Assembly: GCF_019797765.1 (NCBI RefSeq)
Contig: NZ_CP081862.1
Span: 3,906,001-3,970,000 of the forward strand
DNA: 64,000 bases
Direction of reading: 5' to 3'
DNA from: Cellulomonas sp. C5510
GTDB taxonomy: Bacteria > Actinomycetota > Actinomycetes > Actinomycetales > Cellulomonadaceae
Position 1 is the first letter of the stretch. Each line of letters begins with the position of its first letter. The translations under genes and the position numbers were made by a program. The notes under the pieces are model-generated. The model was not told where the DNA came from. It searched no databases and saw only the letters and a program-made list of their open reading frames with translations. This document shows, one piece after another, positions 53,402 through 61,568 of this stretch.

Positions 53402-54070
53402 TCAGTCGGCGGTCGAGACCGCGTCCCAGTGCAGCTGGACGTACGCCACGCCACCGTTGAGCACGTCGTTGGTGAGACCGTCCGCGTCGCCGCTGCTGTT
53501 GTCGGCGTCGTAGTCCGCCAGGGAGACCTGCACGGTGATCGAGTCCTCCGCGCCGGCGGCGAGCTCGGAGCCGGTGAGGGCGTCGGTCAGGCTGATCTTC
53601 TCGGCCGCGCTGCTCGCGTCGAGCTCGTCGAACGTCACGTCGCTGACCAGCGGAACGCCGGCGCCGTCGAGGATGGTGAAGCGCAGGGCGTCGAGGTACG
53701 CAGGGGTCGAGGTGCGGCCCGGGACCTCCTTGAGCCACAGGTCGATGTCCGCGCCGAGCGACGTGGAGGCGTTGCGGTACGGGAGGTCGACCTCGATGGT
53801 GCCGCCGGGCGTGATCGAGCCGGCGCCCGGGACGGCGATGTCGACGCCCTCGGGCAGGTTCGCCTCCTGCCAGGTGCCGGGGACCGGCATGCCGGCACCG
53901 TCGGTCCCGACGACCTGGATGTTGAACCGGCCGGAACCGATGCCGCCGCCGTCGGTGCCGTCGCCGAGGTTCAGGTTCGCGAAGTCCGTGAACGTCGCGG
54001 CCGTCACCAGGGCGCCGACGCCGGCCACGGCGCCGATCGACAGGACGAGGCGGGTGCGGGCAGAAGCCAT
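53402..54070 (-). CDS. TasA/camelysin-like major exported subunit
   Basis: 222 residues. Signal segment LVLSIGAVAGVGALVTAATF followed by TDFANLNL, the small-residue/Phe-Asp pattern of SipW-cleaved TasA and camelysin precursors. The mature part is acidic and beta-rich (GSITPGGTIEVDLPYRNAST, ADIDLWLKEV, LRFTILDGAG, ITVQVSLADYDAD, VAYVQLHWDAV). TasA-type proteins polymerise into extracellular fibres in Bacillus biofilms. First gene of the operon, with GGAAGGAG before the ATG, and followed by a stem-loop, as expected for an abundant structural subunit. Confidence 0.75.
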   Translation of the reverse strand: MASARTRLVLSIGAVAGVGALVTAATFTDFANLNLGDGTDGGGIGSGRFNIQVVGTDGAGMPVPGTWQEANLPEGVDIAVPGAGSITPGGTIEVDLPYRNASTSLGADIDLWLKEVPGRTSTPAYLDALRFTILDGAGVPLVSDVTFDELDASSAAEKISLTDALTGSELAAGAEDSITVQVSLADYDADNSSGDADGLTNDVLNGGVAYVQLHWDAVSTAD

Positions 54071-54347
54071 CAGGGGTGCTCCTTCCAGAGCATCAGGGGG
54101 GTGGTGCCCGGGGTGCGCAGGGGCGCGGACCCCGACAGCGGCTCACACACGATCGGGGACCTCACGCCTGCTCACCGGGCACGCTGGGTAGCCCCCTCAG
54201 TCCCGGGCGACACCCTGACCTGCGCCGATGCGAGGATCCGAGATGTCACAGTTGTGGGAAGACGTAGCCCTCCACCGAGGTGGCCGACGTCCTGGGTAGA
54301 TGCGCACCGGGTCACTGAGTACCGCCGGGGGCGGGCACACTGGTCAC
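54071..54347. promoter_or_regulatory. divergent control region between the SipW operon and the APC permease gene
   Basis: 277 bases without a gene. It contains the short palindromes CACAGTTGTG (54247-54256) and CCACCGAGGTGG (54272-54283), and CACACT (54336-54341), a -10-like hexamer 6 bases before the permease GTG. The long leader (over 150 bases) in front of the TasA-like gene is unusual but I could not assign it to a known RNA family. Confidence 0.4.
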
Positions 54348-55628
54348 GTGCGAGAGCGGCAGCAGGCCCCCCACCCGACGTCCCTGGCCCGACGGCTCGG
54401 CACGGGCGACGCCGTCGTCATCGGCCTCGGGTCGATGGTCGGCGCGGGGGTGTTCGCCGCGTTCGCACCGGCCGCGGCCGCCGCGGGCGCGGGTCTGCTC
54501 GTGGGGCTCGGGGTCGCCGCGGTCGTGGCGTACGCCAACGCGACCGCCTCCGCCCAGCTCGCGGCGCAGTACCCGGCATCCGGCGGGACGTACGTGTACG
54601 GGCGCGAGCGGCTCGGCCCGTGGTGGGGCTTCCTGGCCGGCTGGTCGTTCGTCATCGGGAAGACGGCCTCCTGCGCCGCCATGGCGCTGACGTTCGCCGC
54701 GTACGCGGTCCCGGCGGCGTGGCAGCGGCCCGTGGCGGTGCTGGCGGTGCTCGCCCTGACGGCGGTGAACCTGCGGGGCGTGACACGCACGGCGCGGCTC
54801 ACGCGCGTCGTGGTCGCCGTCGCGCTGACCGCGCTCGCGGTCGTGGTCGTGGCGGGGCTGACGGGCGGGGCACCCTCCTGGGACCGGGCGTGGTCGGGAG
54901 GCCCGGCCCTCGGCGCCGGCGGCGTGCTCGGCTCGGCCGGGCTGCTGTTCTTCGCCTTCGCGGGGTACGCCCGCATCGCGACGATGGGCGAGGAGGTCCG
55001 GGACCCGGCGCGGACCATCCCGCGGGCCATCCAGGTCGCGCTCGGCCTCGCGGTCCTGGTGTACGCCGCCGTCGCCGTCGCGCTGCTCACCGTGCTCGGG
55101 CCGGAGACGACGGCCGCCTCGCGCGCACCGCTGGCCGCGCTCGCCGACGCGAGCGGGCTGCCCGGCGCCGGGCCGGTCGTCCGGGTCGGCGCCGCCGCCG
55201 CCGCGCTGGGCGCGCTGCTCGCGCTCGTCGCGGGCGTCAGCCGGACGGCGCTCGCCATGGCGCGCGAGGGCGACCTGCCCCGCACGCTCGCCGCCGTGCA
55301 CCCCGGGACCCGCGTGCCGCACCACGCCGAGGCCGCCCTGAGCGTGGTGGTCGCGGTGCTGGTCGTGACGGTCGACCTGCGCGGGGCCATCGGGTTCTCG
55401 TCGTTCGGCGTCCTGCTGTACTACCTGGTCGCGAACCTGGCCGCCCTGACGCAGGACCGCTCGCACCGGCGGTTCCCCCGGGCGCTGCAGGTGCTCGGCG
55501 CGGCGGGTTGCGTCGCGCTGGCCGTGACGCTGCCGCCCGCGTCCGTGCTCGGGGGGCTCGCCGTGGTCGCGGCCGGCGTGGTGGGGCGCGTCGTCGCGCA
55601 GCGGCTCCGGCGGCGGCGCGGCGCCTGA
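54348..55628 (+). CDS. APC family amino acid permease
   Basis: 426 residues, 12 predicted helices. GTGDAVVIGLGSMVGAGVFAA is the APC helix 1 with the unwound GSMVGAG backbone-binding motif; FAFAGYARIATMGEEVRDPARTIPRAI is the conserved helix 6-7 region (split: GYARIATMGEEVRDPARTIP). Substrate probably an amino acid or polyamine; not predictable further. GTG at 54348 fits a leaderless mRNA (CACACT 6 bases upstream). In-frame extension to 54300 covers that promoter and is rejected. Confidence 0.88.
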   Translation: MRERQQAPHPTSLARRLGTGDAVVIGLGSMVGAGVFAAFAPAAAAAGAGLLVGLGVAAVVAYANATASAQLAAQYPASGGTYVYGRERLGPWWGFLAGWSFVIGKTASCAAMALTFAAYAVPAAWQRPVAVLAVLALTAVNLRGVTRTARLTRVVVAVALTALAVVVVAGLTGGAPSWDRAWSGGPALGAGGVLGSAGLLFFAFAGYARIATMGEEVRDPARTIPRAIQVALGLAVLVYAAVAVALLTVLGPETTAASRAPLAALADASGLPGAGPVVRVGAAAAALGALLALVAGVSRTALAMAREGDLPRTLAAVHPGTRVPHHAEAALSVVVAVLVVTVDLRGAIGFSSFGVLLYYLVANLAALTQDRSHRRFPRALQVLGAAGCVALAVTLPPASVLGGLAVVAAGVVGRVVAQRLRRRRGA

Positions 55629-55649
55629 GCGCGGGCGCTGCCGGCCCGG

Positions 55650-56636
55650 TCAGCCCAGCGGGGCCGGACGCCGGGGCGCCATGCCCGCCGCGCGGTAGGC
55701 CGCGTCGACGACCCGCATCGCCTCGACCGCCTGCGCCGTGCCGGACACCGGGTCGGCTCCGCGCAGCACCGCGTCCGCGAACGTCCGCAGCATGCACACG
55801 TACGACGGCGTGGGGTCCGCGGCCTCCTCGAGGGTGCCGCCGTCACGCTCCACCACGATCCGGCCGCCGTGCTGCGGCGCGTACGGCGCGTGCACGACGA
55901 GCGCGCCGGCGCTCCCCTCGATGCGCGCCCGCACGACCGGCTCCCGCGCGACCATGCTCGCGCGCACCGTCCCGTCCACCCGGCCGGGGTGGTCGAGCAG
56001 CACCTCGATCGACGCGTCGACGCCGTCGACGTCGTCCGCCGTCGCGGACCGCACCTGCGGGGCCCCGAACAGCACCGTCAGCATGCGGAGCGGGTACACG
56101 CCGAGGTCCATGAGCGCGCCGCCGCCCATCGCCTCCTGCCAGCGGATGTCGGAGCGGTCGGGGATGCTCACGCAGAAGTCGGCCTCCGCCCGGCGCACCT
56201 GGCCGATCGCGCCGTCGTCGAGCAGCGCCCGCACCCGGGGCCACAGCGGGTGGTGCTGGGAGTGGAAGGCCTCCATGACCACCAGGCCGGTGCCGTCCGC
56301 GAGCGCCGCGACGTCCTCCGCCTCGGCCGCGTCCGCGGTGAACGGCTTCTCGCACAGCACGTGCTTGCCCGCCTCGATCGCGCGGCGGACCCACACGCCG
56401 TGCAGCGCGGCGGGGGTGGGCACGTACACCGCGTCGACGTCGGGGTCGGCGAGCAGCTCGTCGTACGAGCCGACCACGCGCGGGATGCCCTCGCGCCGGG
56501 CGGTCGCCTCGGCGCGGTCGCGGTCGCGTGCGGCGATCGCCACCACCTCGACCTCCGGGACGGCGACGGCCGGGGCCGTCACCGCGTCGTGCAGGATGCG
56601 GGCCGCACCGAGGACCCCGAGACGCACCGTCGACAT
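55650..56636 (-). CDS. Gfo/Idh/MocA family NAD(P)-dependent oxidoreductase
   Basis: 328 residues. N-terminal Rossmann fold (RLGVLGAARILHDAV, then YVPTPAALHGVWVRRAIEAGKHVLCEKPF with the catalytic-site Lys in EKP) and the C-terminal GFO/IDH/MocA domain (GGGALMDLGVYPLRML). Close to the dimeric dihydrodiol / xylose dehydrogenase subgroup by the LMDLGVYPL motif. Substrate probably a sugar or cyclitol. ATG at 56636 is 50 bases from the divergent phzF-like gene. Confidence 0.87.
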   Translation of the reverse strand: MSTVRLGVLGAARILHDAVTAPAVAVPEVEVVAIAARDRDRAEATARREGIPRVVGSYDELLADPDVDAVYVPTPAALHGVWVRRAIEAGKHVLCEKPFTADAAEAEDVAALADGTGLVVMEAFHSQHHPLWPRVRALLDDGAIGQVRRAEADFCVSIPDRSDIRWQEAMGGGALMDLGVYPLRMLTVLFGAPQVRSATADDVDGVDASIEVLLDHPGRVDGTVRASMVAREPVVRARIEGSAGALVVHAPYAPQHGGRIVVERDGGTLEEAADPTPSYVCMLRTFADAVLRGADPVSGTAQAVEAMRVVDAAYRAAGMAPRRPAPLG

Positions 56637-56686
56637 GGCGGCACCCTAGCCCGGCACCCGCGCTCTCCGCCCGTAGCGTGGGTGGC

Positions 56687-57529
56687 ATGCCCGCCGCTCC
56701 GCACCGCTTCAGCCAGGTCGACGTCTTCACCTCCGAGCCGCTGCGCGGGAACCCCGTCGCGGTGGTGCACGACGCCGACGACCTCGACGACGCGCAGATG
56801 GCCGCGTTCGCCCGCTGGACCAACCTGTCGGAGACGACGTTCCTGCTCGCCCCGACGCTGCCGGGGGCGGACTACCGGCTGCGGATCTTCACCCCGGGTG
56901 GCGAGCTGCCGTTCGCCGGGCACCCGACGCTGGGATCGTGCCACGCCTGGCTCGCGGCCGGCGGCCGGCCGGCCGGGGTGGAGGTCGTGCAGGAGTGCGG
57001 GGTGGGGCGCGTGGTGCTGCGCCGCGGGGACAGCGGCCTGCGGTTCGCGGCACCGGAGCCGCTGGCGGACACCCCGGTGGCGCCGGACGTGCTGCGGCGC
57101 GCCGTGGGCGCTCTGGGCCTGCCGGACGGGGCCGTCGTGGACCACCGGTTCGTGGACAACGGACCCCGGTGGAACATCCTGCTGCTGGACTCCGCGGACC
57201 GGGTGCTGGCGCTGCGGCCGGACGGCGCGGCGCTGGGCGGGGCGCACGTCGGCGTCGTCGGGCCGTACCCCCCGGGGGCGGAGGCGGCGTTCGAGGTCCG
57301 GGCCTTCGTCGGGGACCTGGGGATCGGGGAGGACCCGGTGACGGGGTCGCTGAACGCCGTCGTGGCGCAGTGGCTGACCGGGACGGGCCGGGCGCCGTCG
57401 TCGTACGTCGCGGCGCAGGGCAGCGTGCTGGGCCGCGCCGGGCGGGTCCACGTGGAGCGCGACGCCTCCGGCACCGTCTGGGTGGGCGGCGGCACCGTGA
57501 CGTGCGTCGAGGGCACCGTGCACCTCTGA
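56687..57529 (+). CDS. PhzF family isomerase
   Basis: 280 residues with the diaminopimelate-epimerase-like double fold. FSQVDVFTSEPLRGNPVAVV starts the protein; LSETTFL holds the catalytic Glu; FTPGGELPFAGHPTLGS and EDPVTGSLNAVVAQWL are the two conserved loops. PhzF itself isomerises a phenazine precursor; most homologues have no known substrate and no phenazine genes are present. ATG at 56687 follows TAGCGT (56674-56679) by 7 bases, indicating a leaderless mRNA. Confidence 0.88.
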   Translation: MPAAPHRFSQVDVFTSEPLRGNPVAVVHDADDLDDAQMAAFARWTNLSETTFLLAPTLPGADYRLRIFTPGGELPFAGHPTLGSCHAWLAAGGRPAGVEVVQECGVGRVVLRRGDSGLRFAAPEPLADTPVAPDVLRRAVGALGLPDGAVVDHRFVDNGPRWNILLLDSADRVLALRPDGAALGGAHVGVVGPYPPGAEAAFEVRAFVGDLGIGEDPVTGSLNAVVAQWLTGTGRAPSSYVAAQGSVLGRAGRVHVERDASGTVWVGGGTVTCVEGTVHL

Positions 57530-57531
57530 GA

Positions 57532-57549
57532 CCCCCGGTGCCCCGGGGG
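57532..57549 (+). terminator. short stem-loop after the phzF-like gene
   Basis: CCCCCGG (57532-57538) pairs with CCGGGGG (57543-57549) over a 4-base loop, 3 bases after the stop codon and upstream of the iron-box promoter. Confidence 0.5.
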
Positions 57550-57582
57550 CGGTCCACCCCTCGGACCCCTGTCGCCACGATG

Positions 57583-57601
57583 TGAGGACAGGCTAACCTT
57601 C
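57583..57601. promoter_or_regulatory. DtxR/IdeR-type iron box
   Basis: TGAGGACAGGCTAACCTTC agrees at 14 of 19 places with the DtxR/IdeR consensus TTAGGTTAGGCTAACCTAA; the GGCTAACCT half is intact. It lies 44-62 bases upstream of efeU, so iron-bound repressor should silence the efeUOB operon. Confidence 0.75.
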
Positions 57602-57644
57602 CCCTGCCGCCGGACGGGCCGACGGCCGGAACGAAGGTTGCCCG

Positions 57645-58502
57645 ATGGTCGCCAACTACCTGATCGGCCTGCGCGAGGGCCTCGAGGCCGCGCTCGTCGT
57701 GAGCATCCTCGTCGCGTACCTGGTGCGCACCGACCGCCGCCGCCTGCTGCCCGCCCTGTGGGCCGGCGTCGCCGCCGCGGTCGGGATCTCGCTCGGGTTC
57801 GGCGCCCTGCTCACGTTCGGGCCGCGTGGCCTGTCGTTCGAGGCGCAGGAGGCCATCGGCGGCACCCTCTCGATCGTGGCCGTCGGCCTCATCACCTGGA
57901 TGATCTTCTGGATGGCGCGCACCGCCCGCCACCTCACGGCCGACCTGCACCACCGGCTCGACGACGCCGTGGCCGCCGGGCGCGGCGCGGTCGTCGTGGT
58001 CGCGCTGCTGGCTGTCGGCCGCGAGGGCCTCGAGACCGCGCTGTTCCTGTGGGCGGGGGCGCAGGCGACCTCCGACGGCACGGCGGCACCGCTCCTGGGC
58101 GCCGGGCTCGGCATCCTCACGGCCGTCGCGCTCGCGTGGCTGATGTACCGCGGCGCCGTCCGCCTCGACCTGCGGCGGTTCTTCGCGTGGACCGGCCTGT
58201 TCCTGGTGCTCGTCGCCGCCGGCGTGCTCGCGTACGGCGTCCACGACCTCCAGGAGGCCGGGATCCTGCCCGGCCTGAACAGCCTCGCGTTCGACGTCTC
58301 GGCAGCCGTCCCCCCGAGCAGCTGGTACGGGACGCTGCTCAAGGGCGTCCTCAACTTCACGCCGGCCACCACCTGGCTCCAGCTCGTCGCGTGGGTGGCG
58401 TACGTCGTCCCCGTCCTCACGGTCTTCATCCGCACCACCTGGGGCCACCGGCCCGCACCGCCCGCCGTGCCGCGCGCCGCCCAGCCCGCCACCGCGTCCT
58501 GA
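57645..58502 (+). CDS. efeU: iron permease EfeU (FTR1 family)
   Basis: 285 residues, seven helices. The two FTR1 iron motifs are REGLE at 10-14 and REGLE at 126-130. Moves ferric (or freshly oxidised ferrous) iron across the membrane together with EfeO and EfeB. GAAGG precedes ATG 57645. First gene of a three-gene operon under the iron box at 57583. Gaps of 110 and 26 bases separate the three genes. Confidence 0.94.
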   Translation: MVANYLIGLREGLEAALVVSILVAYLVRTDRRRLLPALWAGVAAAVGISLGFGALLTFGPRGLSFEAQEAIGGTLSIVAVGLITWMIFWMARTARHLTADLHHRLDDAVAAGRGAVVVVALLAVGREGLETALFLWAGAQATSDGTAAPLLGAGLGILTAVALAWLMYRGAVRLDLRRFFAWTGLFLVLVAAGVLAYGVHDLQEAGILPGLNSLAFDVSAAVPPSSWYGTLLKGVLNFTPATTWLQLVAWVAYVVPVLTVFIRTTWGHRPAPPAVPRAAQPATAS

Positions 58503-58612
58503 CGCCGGGCGGTCCGCCGCCCCACGACGCACCCGTCGGCTCCCGGCCGGCCGCTCCGCGCGCCGCCACGAGCCCCTCCCACCGACCCGTCCTGCCACCC
58601 ACGAGGAGTCCC

Positions 58613-59803
58613 ATGTCCCGCACCACCGTCGGCGCGCTCGCGCTCGCCGCCCTCGTCCTGCCGCTCGCCGCCTGCGTCGACAACGACGCCCCGGAGGCCG
58701 GGGCGTCCGCGGGGGCGCTCACCGTGAGCAGCACCGCCGACGCCTGCGAGGTCTCCGCCGCCACGGCGCCCAGCGGCACGCTGACGTTCCAGGTCACCAA
58801 CGACGGCACGGACGTGACCGAGTTCTACCTGCTGGGCGACGACGGGCTGCGCGTGGTGTCCGAGGTGGAGAACATCGGGCCCGGCATCACCCGTGACCTC
58901 GTGGTGCAGGTGCGCCCCGGCACGTACTACACCGCGTGCAAGCCGGGGATGGTCGGCGACGGCATCCGGTCGGAGTTCACGGTGACCGACTCCGGCGCGC
59001 AGGTGGGACCGACGGGCGACGTGGCCGCCCAGCTCGCGGACGCGGAGGCGCAGTACGTCGCGTACGTGAAGGACCAGGTCGGCGCGCTCATCGCCGGGAC
59101 GCAGGAGTTCGCCGCCGCCTACACCAGCGGCGACGACGACGCGGCCCGCGACCTGTACGCCGCGACGCGGGTGCACTGGGAGCGCGTCGAGCCGGTCGCG
59201 GAGTCCTTCGGCGACCTCGACCCGCTGACCGACGCCCGCGAGGCCGACCTCGAGGAGGGGCAGGTCTGGAGCGGCTGGCACTACCTGGAGAAGGACCTGT
59301 GGCCGCCGACCCCCGCCGACAACGGGGGCGTGACGTACGTGCCGCTGACCCCGGAGCAGCGCGCGTCCGCCGCCGAGGACCTGGTCGGCTGGACGCAGGA
59401 CCTCGTGGACCAGGTGAACGACCCTGACTTCACGTTCGAGGCGTTCCAGATCGCCAACGGGGCCAAGGAGCTGCTGGACGAGGTCGCGACCGGCAAGGTC
59501 ACCGGCGAGGAGGAGATCTGGTCGCACACCGACCTGTGGGACTTCCAGGCCAACGTCGACGGCGCGCGCGTGGCGTACGAGGTGCTCGCGGACGTCGTCG
59601 AGGAGGAGGACCCGGACCTCGCGGCCGCGCTCACGGAGCAGCTCGCCGCGCTGGACGGCCTGCTGGCGCAGTACGGCTCCGTGGACACGGGCTTCGTGGG
59701 CTACGACACGCTGACCGAGCAGCAGGTCAAGGAGCTCGCGACGGGCGTCGACGCGCTGTCGGAGCCGCTGTCCCGGCTCACCGCCGTCGTCACCGGCGCC
59801 TGA
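58613..59803 (+). CDS. efeO: iron uptake system protein EfeO (lipoprotein)
   Basis: 396 residues. Signal peptide with lipobox LPLAAC (Cys21), an N-terminal cupredoxin-like domain (about 35-125) and a C-terminal M75 peptidase-like domain (about 135-390) with the HWERVEP and GWHYLEKDLW segments that supply metal ligands. Binds iron outside the membrane for EfeU. ATG at 58613 is preceded by GAGGAG. The lipid anchor replaces the periplasmic location of E. coli EfeO. Confidence 0.93.
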   Translation: MSRTTVGALALAALVLPLAACVDNDAPEAGASAGALTVSSTADACEVSAATAPSGTLTFQVTNDGTDVTEFYLLGDDGLRVVSEVENIGPGITRDLVVQVRPGTYYTACKPGMVGDGIRSEFTVTDSGAQVGPTGDVAAQLADAEAQYVAYVKDQVGALIAGTQEFAAAYTSGDDDAARDLYAATRVHWERVEPVAESFGDLDPLTDAREADLEEGQVWSGWHYLEKDLWPPTPADNGGVTYVPLTPEQRASAAEDLVGWTQDLVDQVNDPDFTFEAFQIANGAKELLDEVATGKVTGEEEIWSHTDLWDFQANVDGARVAYEVLADVVEEEDPDLAAALTEQLAALDGLLAQYGSVDTGFVGYDTLTEQQVKELATGVDALSEPLSRLTAVVTGA

Positions 59804-59829
59804 CGCCGCGCAGGGAAGGACACCGCGCC

Positions 59830-61311
59830 GTGACCGCCCCCACCGGCCCCGTGGCCGGCTCCCCCGCCCCCGGCGACCCCGGCGGCCCCGGCGCGCCCGG
59901 GGCCGCGGCGCCGGCCCGCGCGGCCTCGACCGAGCCGGCGCACTCGACGGACCCCAGGGCCGCGCAGCCCCGTCGGGGCCTGTCCCGGCGCGCGCTGCTC
60001 GGCGGCGGCCTGCTGGGCGGGGCGGCGCTCGGCGCGGTCGCGGGCGGCGCGGCGGGGTTCGGCGCGGGCCGGGCCGCGGCGGCCCCGGCGGCCCCCGGGG
60101 CCGCCGCGACGACGTACCCGTTCACCGGCGCGCACCAGGCGGGCATCGTGACGCCCGCGCAGGACCGGCTGTACCTCGCGGCGTTCGACGTCACGACGAC
60201 GGACCGCGCGGAGCTGGTGGCGCTGCTGCAGCGCTGGACGACCATCGCCGCGCGCCTGACGCAGGGGCTCGCCGCCGGCCCGTACGGGCCGGCGTCCGGT
60301 CCCTACGACGCGCCGCCGGACGACACGGGCGAGGCGGCGGACCTGCCGGCGGCCGGGCTGACGATCACGTTCGGGTTCGGGCGGTCGCTGTTCGTCGGGG
60401 CGGGGGACACGGCGGGCACCGACCGGTTCGGCCTGGCGGCGCACCTGCCGGACGCGCTGGTCGAGCTCCCGCACTTCCCGGGCGACCAGCTCGACCCGGC
60501 GCGCTCCGACGGCGACCTGGTGGTGCAGGCCTGCGCCGACGACCCGCAGGTGGCGGTGCACGCCATCCGGAACCTGTCCCGCGCGGCGTTCGGCGCCGCC
60601 ACCATCCGCTGGACGCAGCTCGGCTACGGCCGCACGTCGTCCACCTCGTCGGCGCAGGCGACCCCCCGCAACCTGTTCGGGTTCAAGGACGGCACCGCCA
60701 ACCTCAAGGCCGAGGAGGAGTCGGACGTCGAGGCGCACGTGTGGGTGCCCGCGAGCGCGACCACCCCCGCGACGGCGTGGATGACCGGCGGCAGCTACCT
60801 GGTGGCGCGGCGCATCCGGATGACCATCGAGACCTGGGACCGCAGCTCGCTGCGGGAGCAGGAGGCCGTCGTGGGCCGCACCAAGGGCGAGGGCGCGCCG
60901 CTGTCCGGCGGCACCGAGTTCACCGAGCCGGACTTCGCGGTCACGGGCCGCGAGGGCCGGCCGCTGATCCCGGTGGACAGCCACGTGTTCCTGGCGCACC
61001 CCACGCAGAACGCGGGCGTGCGGATGCTGCGGCGCGGCTACAACTTCACCGACGGCAACGACTCCCTGGGCCGCCTGGACGCGGGGCTGTTCTTCCTCGC
61101 GTTCGTCACGGACCCGCGCACCCACTACATCCCGATGCAGAACCGGCTGTCCCGCGACGACGGGCTGATGGAGTACCTCCAGCACACCGCGTCGGGGCTG
61201 TACGCGGTGCCGCCGGGGCTGCCGGACGGGTCACTCGTGACGGGCTCGGACGGGACGCCGATCACCACGGCGTCGAGCCCGTTCGTCGGCCAGGACCTGT
61301 TCACGGGCTGA
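59830..61311 (+). CDS. efeB: iron uptake deferrochelatase/peroxidase EfeB (DyP type)
   Basis: 493 residues. Tat signal around residue 52 (SRRALLGGG) after a 50-residue Ala/Pro-rich start; exported folded with heme. DyP peroxidase motif GFKDGTAN with catalytic Asp287, and the distal His in VDSHVFLAHP-like sequence near residue 390. Class A DyP enzymes of this operon oxidise ferrous iron or release iron from heme. GTG at 59830 follows GGAAGGAC. Signal peptide n-region is longer than usual. Confidence 0.93.
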   Translation: MTAPTGPVAGSPAPGDPGGPGAPGAAAPARAASTEPAHSTDPRAAQPRRGLSRRALLGGGLLGGAALGAVAGGAAGFGAGRAAAAPAAPGAAATTYPFTGAHQAGIVTPAQDRLYLAAFDVTTTDRAELVALLQRWTTIAARLTQGLAAGPYGPASGPYDAPPDDTGEAADLPAAGLTITFGFGRSLFVGAGDTAGTDRFGLAAHLPDALVELPHFPGDQLDPARSDGDLVVQACADDPQVAVHAIRNLSRAAFGAATIRWTQLGYGRTSSTSSAQATPRNLFGFKDGTANLKAEEESDVEAHVWVPASATTPATAWMTGGSYLVARRIRMTIETWDRSSLREQEAVVGRTKGEGAPLSGGTEFTEPDFAVTGREGRPLIPVDSHVFLAHPTQNAGVRMLRRGYNFTDGNDSLGRLDAGLFFLAFVTDPRTHYIPMQNRLSRDDGLMEYLQHTASGLYAVPPGLPDGSLVTGSDGTPITTASSPFVGQDLFTG

Positions 61312-61340
61312 CCGGCTCGGGCCGCGCGATCGGGCGGCGG

Positions 61341-61568
61341 GTGCGGGGGCTTCCGGGGCTGGCGACCGACGTCGACGGGGCCTCGGCGCAGGGGCCGCTC
61401 GACGAGGCGCTCGGCAGCTACCTGGCGGTGACCCGCCGCGGCACGGCCGTCACGGTGGTCGGCCTGGAGGGCGGGGAGCGCACCGTGGGCGCCGCCCGCG
61501 ACGTGGCCACCCGGCTCGCCGGGCAGGCGTGGGAGCTGCTGTGCGGCTACGACTCCGCGGGCTGCTGA
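61341..61568 (+). CDS. small hypothetical protein downstream of efeB
   Basis: 75 residues from a GTG at 61341, 29 bases after efeB. Codons are GC3-rich as in real genes here. Pattern: LDEALGSYLAVTRRGTAVTVV, then ERTVGAARDVATRLAGQAWELL, then two Cys in the last 11 residues (one near the end). It overlaps the last 22 bases of the convergent manA gene. No ribosome site and no known family; may be a chance frame. Confidence 0.4.
   Translation: MRGLPGLATDVDGASAQGPLDEALGSYLAVTRRGTAVTVVGLEGGERTVGAARDVATRLAGQAWELLCGYDSAGC

Noticed and set aside
54200..54300. Possible second riboswitch upstream of the APC permease or TasA-like gene (GGGAAGACGTAGCC resembles part of the c-di-GMP aptamer)
   Set aside because: The key blocks GGGCAAACC and GNRA hairpin are missing, and the permease start is likely leaderless, leaving no room for an aptamer.
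56687..57529. PhzF homologue taken as a sign of phenazine biosynthesis
   Set aside because: No other phz gene is present; most PhzF-family proteins are not in phenazine pathways.
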